Source: Clostridia bacterium
GTDB lineage: Bacteria > Bacillota_A > Clostridia > UMGS1883
Length of the DNA stretch: 17,988 nt
Direction: 5' to 3'
Assembly (NCBI GenBank): GCA_017467965.1
Contig: JAFUJZ010000015.1
Coordinates: forward strand, 1-17,988
The position numbers and the translations under genes are program-made. Shown here piece after piece: positions 7,699-14,927 of the stretch. The stretch's first letter is position 1; each line of letters starts with the position of its first letter. The notes under the pieces are model-generated. The model was given only the letters and a program-made list of their open reading frames with translations, was not told the DNA's origin and searched no databases.

Positions 7699-8615
7699 TT
7701 AATCACTTCTGCCATTGCTTTTGCCAAAGATTTTTCGCAGTCACATGCAGGCTTTGCCGCCTTTGTAAGGCTCCAGCTTTCTGTATGTGTAACCGTTTCG
7801 CCCGCTTCAAGCAAAGCAAGAGGAGACAAGCATTCCATTTCTGTATAACCGTCACATGTGTAGCATTCGCAGTTACAGTTGTTATCAGGATACTTTGCGC
7901 CTCTTTCAAAGCCAAACTTTTTCACAAACGCAGAATCGTTTACAAAGTAAACCATATATCCATGCTCATTGGATACTCCAAGCTTTGCAGCTTTTTCCAT
8001 ATTCTTCTGGTCAATTGTAATAAACTTGTCACCGATGTAGAATCTTTCATCATTCATAGGTGTGTACTGCCAGAAACATACCCACTTGTTGGGGAAAAAT
8101 CCTGTGTCAGTAACATTCTGAGGGATAACGCAAAGACCGCCTGTCTGGCAAACAGTAACAGTCCAAGGAGCAATCTCTGTACCCCATGCACCGCAGTTTT
8201 TAACAATGTGCTTGATTTCCACATCACCGTTTTCATCCATTGTAATACAAGTTGTCTGCTGCATATGTGTCCATTCCTGCTCAGGTGCTTCAAGCACTGC
8301 ACCATTATCGGTAAGTGTGCACTTAACAGTATAATCATCGGGATAATATGTTCTGGGGTGACGTTCGGGACTAATCCAAAGACGGTGACCGCCAACAACA
8401 CACCATGTATCGCCCTTAAAGGGAGATGCGGAAACATCGTTTGTGTATTTGTTTTCTTTATCTTCAAAGAACATATTTTCTTCGCCTACATATGCGTAAC
8501 GCACAATGTAAGGACCTCTCTCGAGGGTCGCAATAAGTTCTTTTTCTCCGTTTGTAACCTTTAAACATTCGCCGTAATTACCATATGTAATACGCGAAAC
8601 TTCAACCTTTGCCAT
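7695..8615 (-). CDS. Aldose-epimerase/galactose-mutarotase-fold protein of unknown substrate (DUF4380-like)
   Basis: 306 residues with no signal peptide, so cytoplasmic. Visible motifs are GGHRLWISPERHPRTYYPDD (75-94), a region TEIAPWTVTV (146-155) and EMECLSPLALLEAGE (259-273). These are laid out as in DUF4380-type and galactose-mutarotase-like beta-sandwich proteins, where a His and a late Glu line the sugar pocket. A cysteine cluster, NCNCECYTC (246-254), is unusual, as is a CDC near the C-terminus (291-293). It heads an operon with rnhA and comEA behind a strong extended -10 promoter. The start has AAGGAGG ten bases upstream. The function is not known; sugar-phosphate or glycan epimerase activity is only a fold-based guess. 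Confidence 0.65.
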   Translation of the reverse strand: MAKVEVSRITYGNYGECLKVTNGEKELIATLERGPYIVRYAYVGEENMFFEDKENKYTNDVSASPFKGDTWCVVGGHRLWISPERHPRTYYPDDYTVKCTLTDNGAVLEAPEQEWTHMQQTTCITMDENGDVEIKHIVKNCGAWGTEIAPWTVTVCQTGGLCVIPQNVTDTGFFPNKWVCFWQYTPMNDERFYIGDKFITIDQKNMEKAAKLGVSNEHGYMVYFVNDSAFVKKFGFERGAKYPDNNCNCECYTCDGYTEMECLSPLALLEAGETVTHTESWSLTKAAKPACDCEKSLAKAMAEVIK

Positions 8616-8647
8616 GGTAAAATCCTCCTTAAAAATACTATAATCTA

Positions 8648-8675
8648 ATTATAGCATAAAACGGAGGGATTTCAA
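8648..8675 (-). promoter_or_regulatory. Sigma-A promoter of the mutarotase-like/rnhA/comEA operon
   Basis: On the minus strand TTGAAA (8675-8670), a 16-base spacer and TATAAT (8653-8648), with TG one base before the -10 (extended -10). It lies 33 bases upstream of the start codon at 8615. Confidence 0.75.
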
Positions 8676-8685
8676 GGTGTAATTG

Positions 8686-8724
8686 CAAAAAGAAAAGACG
8701 ACAAATTTCAGCCTGTCGTCTTTT
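8686..8724 (-). terminator. Terminator of the tadA/tRNA-Ser unit
   Basis: A 10-bp stem (8693-8702 with 8715-8724) with a 12-base loop, then TTTTCTTTTT on the minus strand. The stem begins at the last base of the tRNA CCA end, so it directly follows the tRNA. Confidence 0.8.
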
Positions 8725-8812
8725 GGCGGAGTGGGTGGGATTCGAACCCACGTCCCTCAGGGGGCATCATGATTTCGAGTCATGTCCGTTATGACCACTT
8801 CGATACCACTCC
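8724..8812 (-). tRNA. tRNA-Ser, anticodon CGA
   Basis: 89 bases including an encoded CCA (8724-8726). The acceptor stem GGAGTGG/CCACTCC, the D arm, an anticodon stem CATGA/TCATG around loop CTCGAAA (anticodon CGA at 8777-8775), a long class II variable arm with a CCC(C)/GGG stem and a T arm GTGGG-TTCGAAT-CCCAC all fold. CGA reads UCG serine codons. It is transcribed on the minus strand after tadA and ends at a terminator. A broken partial copy of its 5' half lies upstream at 8860-9004. Confidence 0.96.
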
Positions 8813-8859
8813 GTATATATTAACTCAACCAAAGAGTTAACGCATTTATTAAAATTTTT

Positions 8860-9004
8860 CATAACGGACCGTCCGTTATGTCCTGACTGGGTGCCCAAAA
8901 CTTTCTTGCATTTCACGCAAAAGTTTTGACCTCAGTCACTCCTTATTGCTCGCTATATCATCCGCAGGATGCGCTCGCAAACGTCCCCACTTCGATACCA
9001 CTCC
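8860..9004 (-). pseudogene. Disrupted partial tRNA-Ser copy with a 106-base hairpin-rich insert
   Basis: Bases 8987-9011 are identical to 8795-8819, i.e. the first 18 bases of the intact tRNA-Ser plus seven bases of its 5' flank. The next piece of the tRNA, CATAACGGAC, recurs at 8880-8871. Between them, where the intact D-loop has a single T, are 106 bases (8881-8986). That insert holds a long stem-loop (8884-8938; TGACTG/CAGTCA outside, CAAAACTTT/AAAGTTTTG inside) and a small one (CATCC-GCA-GGATG, 8959-8971) flanked by direct GCTCGC repeats. Past the 10-base piece its inverted copy GTCCGTTATG follows (8869-8860), giving a 21-base palindrome. The anticodon and the 3' half are missing, so this copy cannot yield a tRNA. 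Confidence 0.7.
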
Positions 9005-9017
9005 GTATATAATAAAA

Positions 9018-9479
9018 CTATTCAGTTTTATTTTTTTGTCTTATTGACTTGAAAAAGTCATTTAAAAAGTCGGTGCATTCTTTTTCCATGATGCCCCCAT
9101 AAACCTCGGTTTTACTGCCAAAGTAACAAGGTGCAAAAAGATCAATTTTTCCACCTGACCCACCATATTCGGGATCGTATGCACCAAAAAACACTCTGCG
9201 CATTCTTGCGTTTATAATCGCACCGGCACACATCGTGCAGGGTTCAAGCGTAACATAAATATCGCAGTCGTCAAGTCTCCAGTCACCTAACACCTTGCAA
9301 GCCGCTTGTATTGCTACTACTTCAGCATGCAATGTTGCATCTCTCATTGTCTGTCTGAGATTGTGTCCGCGCGCAATAATTTCGTTATCCTTAACTATTA
9401 CTGCACCAATAGGAATTTCCCCTATTTCAAGTGCAATTTGAGCCTCTTTCATGGCTTCTGTCATAAAACGATTAGTCAT
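9018..9479 (-). CDS. tadA: tRNA-specific adenosine deaminase
   Basis: 153 residues, normal for TadA, which converts wobble adenosine 34 to inosine in tRNA-Arg(ACG). The zinc deaminase signature is complete: His51-Ala-Glu53 in LHAEVVAI and Pro80-Cys81-Thr-Met-Cys84 in LEPCTMCAGAI. The ATG at 9479 is preferred because AAGGGG lies 9-14 bases upstream; a second Met at codon 6 is possible. It ends with TAG, which shows that TAG is used as a stop in this genome. A good promoter lies just upstream, and tRNA-Ser(CGA) follows on the same strand, probably in the same transcript. Confidence 0.95.
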   Translation of the reverse strand: MTNRFMTEAMKEAQIALEIGEIPIGAVIVKDNEIIARGHNLRQTMRDATLHAEVVAIQAACKVLGDWRLDDCDIYVTLEPCTMCAGAIINARMRRVFFGAYDPEYGGSGGKIDLFAPCYFGSKTEVYGGIMEKECTDFLNDFFKSIRQKNKTE

Positions 9480-9503
9480 ACCAAGAACCCCTTACGAATA
9501 GTT

Positions 9504-9532
9504 AGCATACCACAAAAACACTATTTAGTCAA
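9504..9532 (-). promoter_or_regulatory. Sigma-A promoter of tadA and tRNA-Ser
   Basis: On the minus strand TTGACT (9532-9527), a 17-base spacer and TATGCT (9509-9504), 24 bases upstream of the tadA start. No other promoter is obvious between tadA and the tRNA. Confidence 0.65.
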
Positions 9533-9548
9533 TAACTATCTTTCTATA

Positions 9549-10109
9549 TTATTTCAACTTCTTTCCGTCATTGAAAGCCTTACCCACAACCTCGCCCAAG
9601 GCGATATAGTTATGGTGAATAGGGTCGTATGTTATAGGTGTAAACTTGTTAAGGTCGACTTGTCCGTCATCTCCTAAAATACTCTCATCGGCACTAACAT
9701 TTACAATCTCGCCTACCATACGGCAGGTTTCTTTGTCGTAACTTTTTAATTTACATTCAAGCGAGAGAGGCAATGCGTCAAACATAGGGGCATCTACAAA
9801 TTCACTCTTAATAACAGTCCAGCCTGTTTTTGCAATCTTGTCTGCGCTGTCATTGCCCGAAACAATACCCACATAGTCACAGGCAACAACGTTTTTCTTA
9901 TCTGCAACACTTACCGTAAAAGCACCGCGTTTTACAACATTTTCTGCTGTTTTGTGTCCGTCATCAACGCAAATCGAAATTTCGTTTGCTTCACTTATTC
10001 CGCCCCATGCGGCATTCATTGCATTTGCCCTGCCCTCTTCGTCATAAGTGCCTATAATCAGCACGGGCATGGGATAAAGTATAGTCTTTGCTCCAAAATT
10101 TTTTCTCAT
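9549..10109 (-). CDS. Flavin reductase-like, FMN-binding split-barrel protein (flavoredoxin type)
   Basis: 186 residues. The N-terminal pattern LYPMPVLIIGTYDEEGRANA followed by MNAAWGG, then ISICVDDGHKTAENVVKRGA and FTVSVA, is typical of the flavin reductase-like domain that binds FMN in a split barrel and acts in electron transfer or flavin reduction in anaerobes. It covers the whole protein with no extra domain. AGGAGA lies upstream of the ATG. It is transcribed divergently from the thioesterase gene, from a promoter that overlaps that gene's promoter. The physiological partner is unknown. No clear terminator separates it from tadA downstream. Confidence 0.88.
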   Translation of the reverse strand: MRKNFGAKTILYPMPVLIIGTYDEEGRANAMNAAWGGISEANEISICVDDGHKTAENVVKRGAFTVSVADKKNVVACDYVGIVSGNDSADKIAKTGWTVIKSEFVDAPMFDALPLSLECKLKSYDKETCRMVGEIVNVSADESILGDDGQVDLNKFTPITYDPIHHNYIALGEVVGKAFNDGKKLK

Positions 10110-10171
10110 ATTGTGTTCTCCTATATTTCATTCAAATAATACTACCTTCGTATTGCTTAATCTCTTTTTCA

Positions 10172-10201
10172 ACTATACCATATAATACGGTTGAATTTCA
10201 A
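10172..10201 (-). promoter_or_regulatory. Promoter of the flavin reductase-like gene
   Basis: Minus strand TTGAAA (10201-10196), 18-base spacer, TATAGT (10177-10172). It overlaps the divergent plus-strand promoter at 10191-10219, with the two -35 boxes sharing a base. Confidence 0.55.
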
Positions 10202-10219
10202 TCACAAAAATGTTATAAT
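10191..10219 (+). promoter_or_regulatory. Promoter of the thioesterase/PH-like operon
   Basis: TTGAAT (10191-10196), 17-base spacer, TATAAT (10214-10219) with a TG extension (10211-10212). AAGGAG follows before the ATG at 10250. Confidence 0.75.
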
Positions 10220-10249
10220 CTAATCATCACATTTAAGGAGTAATTTTCC

Positions 10250-10738
10250 ATGGAACAGAAAAAAATCAATCCTTTACATATCGAAAAACTTAAAGAGGTC
10301 GTCAACAAAAGTCCTTATTCTGAGCTTCTCGGCATGAAATTAGTAGATTTAGGCCCCGGTTTTTCAATCATTGAGATAGATGTTGAGTCAAAGCATTTAA
10401 ATCCTTTTGGTTCGGTTCACGGTGGTTGCTATGCTTCTATAATTGACTCTGCCGCATACTGGGCTGCATACTGTAACAAAGACGAAGACAGTGGCTTTAC
10501 CAGCCTTGATTTAGAGGTCACAAACCTTGCTATGGCATACTCGGGCAAATTGATTGCTACAGCGACAGCCATAAAAGAAGGTAAAAGCATTGTTCTTTGT
10601 GAAGTTACACTTACCAACGAAACAGGCAAAATTATTGCCTACGGCGTAAGCAAGCTTATGACGCTTCAAGGCAGACAGTCAGTATCTGATATTTTAAAAA
10701 GCATGGACTGCGATCCATTGCCTGTTAAATTTATATAG
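10250..10738 (+). CDS. Hotdog-fold acyl-CoA thioesterase, PaaI family
   Basis: 162 residues, a typical length. The PaaI/4HBT pattern is clear: Asn51, the HGG motif (His57-Gly58-Gly59, in GSVHGGCYASIIDSAAYWAA) and Asp66 as the likely catalytic acid, followed by SLDLEVTNLAMAYSGKLIAT (85-104), the long central strands. These enzymes hydrolyse acyl-CoA thioesters, often aromatic or short-chain ones; the substrate cannot be told. A ribosome site AAGGAG precedes the ATG. The TAG stop is followed 11 bases later by the PH-like gene, which has AGGAGG before its start, so the two form an operon. Confidence 0.88.
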   Translation: MEQKKINPLHIEKLKEVVNKSPYSELLGMKLVDLGPGFSIIEIDVESKHLNPFGSVHGGCYASIIDSAAYWAAYCNKDEDSGFTSLDLEVTNLAMAYSGKLIATATAIKEGKSIVLCEVTLTNETGKIIAYGVSKLMTLQGRQSVSDILKSMDCDPLPVKFI

Positions 10739-10749
10739 GAGGAAAAATC

Positions 10750-11079
10750 ATGGGTAAAATTTTTGTTGGACAAAGCGTCGCCGCAAACTATTTCAAAGGG
10801 ATTGAATACATAGGCGGAAAGCTGCAATTTCTCGAAAACGAAATGGTGTTTACAAGCCATGCACTTAATTTCCAGACGGGAAGCATTTCTATCCCTTATA
10901 ATTATGTTTCACACGTTGAAAAGCGCAATACCTTATTTATAGTTCCAAACGGCATATCTGTTTTCACCCTTGACGGTGCAAAGCATAAATTTGTTGTATG
11001 GAATCGTGGCGAAATTATCTCGTTTATTCAGAGCAAAAAAAGTGTACAACACGAACAAAACAGCATGCTTAATAACTAA
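10750..11079 (+). CDS. Small PH/GRAM-like domain protein, unknown function
   Basis: 109 residues, no signal peptide or membrane segment. The sequence YIGGKLQFLENEMVFTSHAL followed by NFQTGSISIPYNYVSHVEKR, then IVPNGISVFTLDGAKHKFVV and W, has the alternating strands and the closing helix (RGEIISFIQSK) of a GRAM/PH-like fold. These are usually binding or scaffold modules. AGGAGG lies just upstream of the ATG, 11 bases after the thioesterase stop, and a strong terminator follows. I recognise the fold pattern, not a named family. The link to the thioesterase is by position only. Confidence 0.7.
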   Translation: MGKIFVGQSVAANYFKGIEYIGGKLQFLENEMVFTSHALNFQTGSISIPYNYVSHVEKRNTLFIVPNGISVFTLDGAKHKFVVWNRGEIISFIQSKKSVQHEQNSMLNN

Positions 11080-11088
11080 TTCAAAAAA

Positions 11089-11123
11089 CAAAAGAAAGTG
11101 CGATGTTTTCGCACTTTCTTTTG
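11089..11123. terminator. Bidirectional terminator between the PH-like gene and tgt
   Basis: A perfect 15-bp stem (CAAAAGAAAGTGCGA, 11089-11103, with 11109-11123) with a 5-base loop, T-rich on both sides: TTTTGTTTTA on the plus strand, TTTTGTTTTTTG on the minus strand. It serves both convergent operons. Confidence 0.9.
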
Positions 11124-11125
11124 TT

Positions 11126-12256
11126 TTATACACGACCCGAAAAAGCCTGTACCTTTTCGTTCTTAAATTCTTTAAATGTACCATTGTCAAGATTGTCACG
11201 TATCTGCTGCATTAAATCATTATAAAAATGAAGGTTATGGAGTACGCAAAGTCTCATACCGAGCATTTCTTTAGCTTTAAAGAGATGACGAATATAGCTA
11301 CGTGAATAGTTCTTACATGCAGGGCACTGGCAACCCTCCATGAGAGGCTTGTCGTCACGGGCAAATTTATTGTTATTAAGATTTAACACACCCTTATCTG
11401 TAAAAAGATTAGCGTGTCTCGCATTACGACTTGTTATTACACAGTCAAAAAAGTCAACACCTCTATCAACCGCTTCAAGTATATTAATAGGTGTACCAAC
11501 ACCCATGAGGTATCTGGGCTTATCTTTGGGCATATGGGGTTCAACCGCATCAATGATACGGTACATTTCCTCTGCACTCTCGCCCACTGCCAAGCCACCT
11601 ATTGCATAACCGGGCAAATCAAGCTTTGCGATTTCCTTCATGTGCCATACTCTCAAATCCTCGTACGTACCGCCCTGATTAATACCCCACAGCATCTGGT
11701 GAGGGTTAACAGTATCGGGAAGTGAATTAAGTCTGTCTAATTCTTTTTTGCATCTTTCCAACCAGCGATATGTTCTCTCGCAGGAATCTTTAACATATTT
11801 ATATGGTGAGGGGTTTTCAATACACTCATCAAATGCCATGGCAATTGTAGAGCCTAGGTTTGACTGTATCTGCATACTTTCCTCGGGACCCATGAAAATC
11901 CTCTTGCCATCCACATGAGACTGGAATTGCACGCCCTCCTCTGTTATTTTGCGGAGCTTGGAAAGGCTGAACACCTGAAAACCGCCGCTGTCTGTCAAAA
12001 TTGGTCTGTCCCAGTTCATAAACTTATGAAGTCCGCCCATTTCCTTAATAAGGTCATCTCCGGGACGGATATGCTAATGGTATGTGTTAGACAATTCAAC
12101 CTGACAGCCTACTTCTTTCAAGTCTAAACTTGATACAGCGCCCTTTATAGCCGCACTTGTACCAACGTTCATAAATACAGGTGTCTGCACAGTGCCGTGC
12201 ACTGTTTCAAACTGTCCTCTTCTTGCTTTTCCTTCTTGTTTTAATAATGTATACAT
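11126..12256 (-). pseudogene. tgt: Queuine tRNA-ribosyltransferase, interrupted by one in-frame TAG
   Basis: The frame from the ATG at 12256 to the TAA at 11126 has 376 codons, normal for bacterial Tgt, which swaps guanine for preQ1 at position 34 of GUN tRNAs. Codon 61 is TAG (plus-strand CTA at 12074-12076). It sits right after LSNTYH, where the family has Leu, and the same frame continues HIRPGDDLIKEMGG. No other stop or frameshift occurs. Later motifs are intact: DSGGFQVFSL, DFFDCVITSRNARH (nucleophile Asp region) and the zinc site CQCPACKNY with a later VLHNLHFY. A single TTG to TAG change would explain it. Either this is a fresh nonsense mutation, a sequencing error or a suppressed codon. 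It lies ten bases after queA, whose TAGGAG stop doubles as the ribosome site. A 304-residue fragment from ATG 12040 is unlikely to be active. Confidence 0.85.
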
Positions 12257-12265
12257 AGTTTTCTC

Positions 12266-13288
12266 CTAACTGATAATCATGCAATCTCCGAAACTAAAGA
12301 AACGGTATCTCTCGCGGACTGCAATATTATACGCATTAAGTATCTTTTCTTTGTCGCTAAGCGCGCTTACAAGCATAATAAGCGTTGACTTTGGCAAATG
12401 GAAGTTTGTTATAAGTGCCTGTGTAATTTTGAACTTATAACCGGGATAGATAAATATATCTGTCCAGCCACTCGAGGCTTTAAGTCTTCCGTTCTCTGCG
12501 GCGCTCTCCACAGTTCTGCAGCTTGTCGTGCCTATGCAGATTACTCTGCCGCCATTATCAATAGTTTCGTTAACGGTTTTTGCACATTCTTCTGTCACTA
12601 CGTAATATTCTGAGTGCATCTTATGCTCTTCAACGTTATCAACCTTAACGGGGCGGAATGTTCCTAAGCCTACATGAAGCGTCAAAAACGCCAGTTTTAC
12701 GCCCATATCTTCAATTTCTTTTAATAATTCGGGTGTAAAATGAAGCCCCGCTGTAGGTGCTGCCGCACTGCCCTCATGGACAGAATATACCGTCTGGTAC
12801 ATTTCATTGTCCTCAAGCTTTGCTGTAATATATGGCGGAAGAGGCATTTCGCCCAATTCCTCAAGTACATTTTCAAAAAGCCCTTCGTAGAAAAACTCAA
12901 CAACTCTGTTTCCGTTATCTAAAACCTCTTTAATCTCGGCAACGAGCTTGCCTTCACCAAAAATTACTCTAACGCCTTCTTTTGCACGTCTGCCGGGCTT
13001 TAAGATAACTTCCCATACGTTTGTGCTTCTTCTTGTTAAAAGCAAAAATTCCATAGCCGCACCTGTGCCCTCTTTAACACCGTAAAGACGCGCAGGTATA
13101 ACTCTTGTATCATTTAGCACAAGGCAATCACCCGGCTTGAGATAGTTTTTTACATTATAAAAATAATCGTGCCCTACCTCGCCTGTCTCTTTATTTATTG
13201 TCATAAACCTTGCCGCCGCACGGTCGGCTAACGGATGCTGTGCAATCAGCTCCTCGGGCAGGTAGTAGTCAAATTCTTCTGTATTCAT
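12266..13288 (-). CDS. queA: S-adenosylmethionine:tRNA ribosyltransferase-isomerase
   Basis: 340 residues, the family length. QueA transfers the ribosyl part of S-adenosylmethionine to preQ1 in tRNA to make epoxyqueuosine. Family motifs are plain: [20 protein letters not shown] at the start, [37 protein letters not shown] followed by [11 protein letters not shown], and [18 protein letters not shown] near the end. The ATG overlaps the TGA of the SpoIID-domain gene by four bases, pointing to translational coupling. The stop is TAG. Its product is the substrate-forming step after Tgt, so the damaged tgt next door matters for its usefulness. Confidence 0.96.
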   Translation of the reverse strand: MNTEEFDYYLPEELIAQHPLADRAAARFMTINKETGEVGHDYFYNVKNYLKPGDCLVLNDTRVIPARLYGVKEGTGAAMEFLLLTRRSTNVWEVILKPGRRAKEGVRVIFGEGKLVAEIKEVLDNGNRVVEFFYEGLFENVLEELGEMPLPPYITAKLEDNEMYQTVYSVHEGSAAAPTAGLHFTPELLKEIEDMGVKLAFLTLHVGLGTFRPVKVDNVEEHKMHSEYYVVTEECAKTVNETIDNGGRVICIGTTSCRTVESAAENGRLKASSGWTDIFIYPGYKFKITQALITNFHLPKSTLIMLVSALSDKEKILNAYNIAVRERYRFFSFGDCMIIS

Positions 13289-14727
13289 ATTCCTGTATCA
13301 CTCCATTGTGTTTCTTCATATGTTGTATCTTGCCAAGGTTCTGTTTCAATGTTCTCTGGCTCCTCATATACTGGTACATCCACATCCTCATATACGGGAG
13401 GTTCTGTTTCCTCATAAATATCCAACGGTGCTTCCACTATAGCTATATCAGTAAAATAGAAATTAAGTATATCCTTGTACGTATACCCTTCAACAGCCAT
13501 TGAAAATGCACCCCACTGGCTCATACCCACAAGGTGCCCCCAACCGTGACCGTTAAATGTGTATGAATCAAAATATTCAGATTCCTCCTGCACGGTAACG
13601 GTACCATAAGGGATTTGTTTAACACCTTCACCAGTCATTGCAAATCCCGGGTTTGTAACAGTTACAACACCGTCTGCTGTTAAAATATTCTGCGTTACTA
13701 TTTCGGGTTCTTCACTTATTATCGGGGCATTGGTATTTTTCTCGATAGTATATGCCTGACTGTTAAGCGACAAAACTGTTCTTGTCTGTGTTTTGGTAAC
13801 GGTTTTTTCGCCGAGCGTACCAACAAAGGTAAGCTTTATTACACCGTTATTATCGCTCATTTCGTCAATTCTTATGTCGCAAAGCTCGCCTACGCCCATA
13901 TTCTTTGAATTAAGAATATTTTCAATCTCAGCTTTTGTATATGTTACGCTCCAGTTATATCTTGTTGCATATTCTTCTTTTTCGTGAATATCCTTTTTAC
14001 CGCGAAGATACCCAAGCGCAGTTACCCAAACGTTTTCACTATCTTCGGTATAGCCGCCGTCACAGGAAAAATAGTAAAGAGGTACAATTTCGTCTTCATA
14101 TGTTACTGTAACACCGCGGGTTTCTTCAACGGCAAGACGTGTGCTGTCAGCCTCGGATTTAACACCGCCGTACACCTGACAATGCTGTGTGTCACAAATA
14201 TCAAACCCACTTGACGTATGCTTGCCTGCAATTGTCATTGCATAGTTTCGGGCACATACCGCCTGTGCCTTTAATGCTTCCAATGGCCAATTGGCACTCA
14301 TTTCCTTACCAAGTAAGCTCGCAAGATAGTCATCGGTATTTACGATATTTATTACGGTTATTTTGTCACTGCTATTATGCAGTTCAAAGCTACCGCGATA
14401 GGCTGTGTCGTTAAAATTTATTACGCTTTCGCCGGAAAGTGTAATAGCTGACCCAACGGGTGAAAAATAATCACTTGCTATTGTGCCGCCGTCGGTGTAG
14501 ATTTTGCACTTTGTATATGCCGGAAGTGTTGCAATATATGTACCGTAATAAGCGTCGGTCACGTAAATTTCACTTTCAGAATAAAACCATGCTTCGCCCT
14601 TTGCCTCCGAGCCATAGCTGATACCTACTCTGAGCAAATCAATATATTCGGCATCTTCTGCAACTGCACTCACAGAAAAGCAAAAAAACACCATTATTAC
14701 TAAAAGAATCAGAGAAATTTTCTTCAT
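13285..14727 (-). CDS. SpoIID/LytB-domain peptidoglycan lytic transglycosylase
   Basis: 480 residues with a signal peptide (about 1-23, cut near AVA-EDA). SpoIID acts during spore engulfment, cleaving glycan strands that lack stem peptides. The core motif [20 protein letters not shown] (141-160) holds the likely catalytic Glu142. His170, Cys178, His182 and Cys183 (around [12 protein letters not shown]) resemble the zinc cluster reported for Clostridioides difficile SpoIID. The closing [17 protein letters not shown] (391-407) is a family hallmark. The protein is longer than B. subtilis SpoIID and ends in an acidic Pro/Tyr/Glu-rich tail (434-480; [15 protein letters not shown]). The SpoIID-queA-tgt order is common in Clostridia. 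Whether this is the engulfment SpoIID or a paralogue cannot be decided here, so I give no symbol. Confidence 0.9.
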   Translation of the reverse strand: MKKISLILLVIMVFFCFSVSAVAEDAEYIDLLRVGISYGSEAKGEAWFYSESEIYVTDAYYGTYIATLPAYTKCKIYTDGGTIASDYFSPVGSAITLSGESVINFNDTAYRGSFELHNSSDKITVINIVNTDDYLASLLGKEMSANWPLEALKAQAVCARNYAMTIAGKHTSSGFDICDTQHCQVYGGVKSEADSTRLAVEETRGVTVTYEDEIVPLYYFSCDGGYTEDSENVWVTALGYLRGKKDIHEKEEYATRYNWSVTYTKAEIENILNSKNMGVGELCDIRIDEMSDNNGVIKLTFVGTLGEKTVTKTQTRTVLSLNSQAYTIEKNTNAPIISEEPEIVTQNILTADGVVTVTNPGFAMTGEGVKQIPYGTVTVQEESEYFDSYTFNGHGWGHLVGMSQWGAFSMAVEGYTYKDILNFYFTDIAIVEAPLDIYEETEPPVYEDVDVPVYEEPENIETEPWQDTTYEETQWSDTGI

Positions 14728-14827
14728 TCTTTACATCCTTTCAATCATTTGGGGTTTTCGACATAACTCCCCTTGTATACTATAGCATATCTCATTCAAA
14801 ATATCCACCCCTATTTTGAAAAATTAT

Positions 14828-14856
14828 TTGACAATAAAAGGTTGGGGTGGTATTAT
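14828..14856 (+). promoter_or_regulatory. Sigma-A promoter of the asd-dap operon
   Basis: TTGACA (14828-14833), 17-base spacer, TATTAT (14851-14856). The expected leader of about 65 bases holds a short palindrome AGGCTATAGCCT (14872-14883) but is far too short for a lysine riboswitch. Confidence 0.85.
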
Positions 14857-14927
14857 AGATTAAAGGTTTTTAGGCTATAGCCTTTCCTTTACGCAAAAAA
14901 TCAAATTTTAGTAAGGTCGTGTTAGTA

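Noticed and set aside
7785..8564. A 259-codon open frame on the plus strand
   Set aside because: It lies wholly antisense to the mutarotase-fold gene, has no ribosome site and encodes a cysteine/isoleucine-rich nonsense-like sequence. It is a shadow.
11126..12040. A separate 304-residue Tgt made by restart at ATG 12040
   Set aside because: The only nearby AAGGA lies two bases before the ATG, too close, and the fragment would lack the N-terminal substrate-binding part. It is better read as one interrupted gene.
12074..12076. TAG used as a sense codon in this genome
   Set aside because: tadA (stop at 9018-9020), the thioesterase (10736-10738) and queA (12266-12268) all end naturally at TAG, with full family lengths. 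No other gene in the window has an internal TAG.
14857..14927. Lysine riboswitch before asd
   Set aside because: The space between the promoter and the start is about 65 bases, much shorter than an L-box, and shows only a 12-base palindrome.
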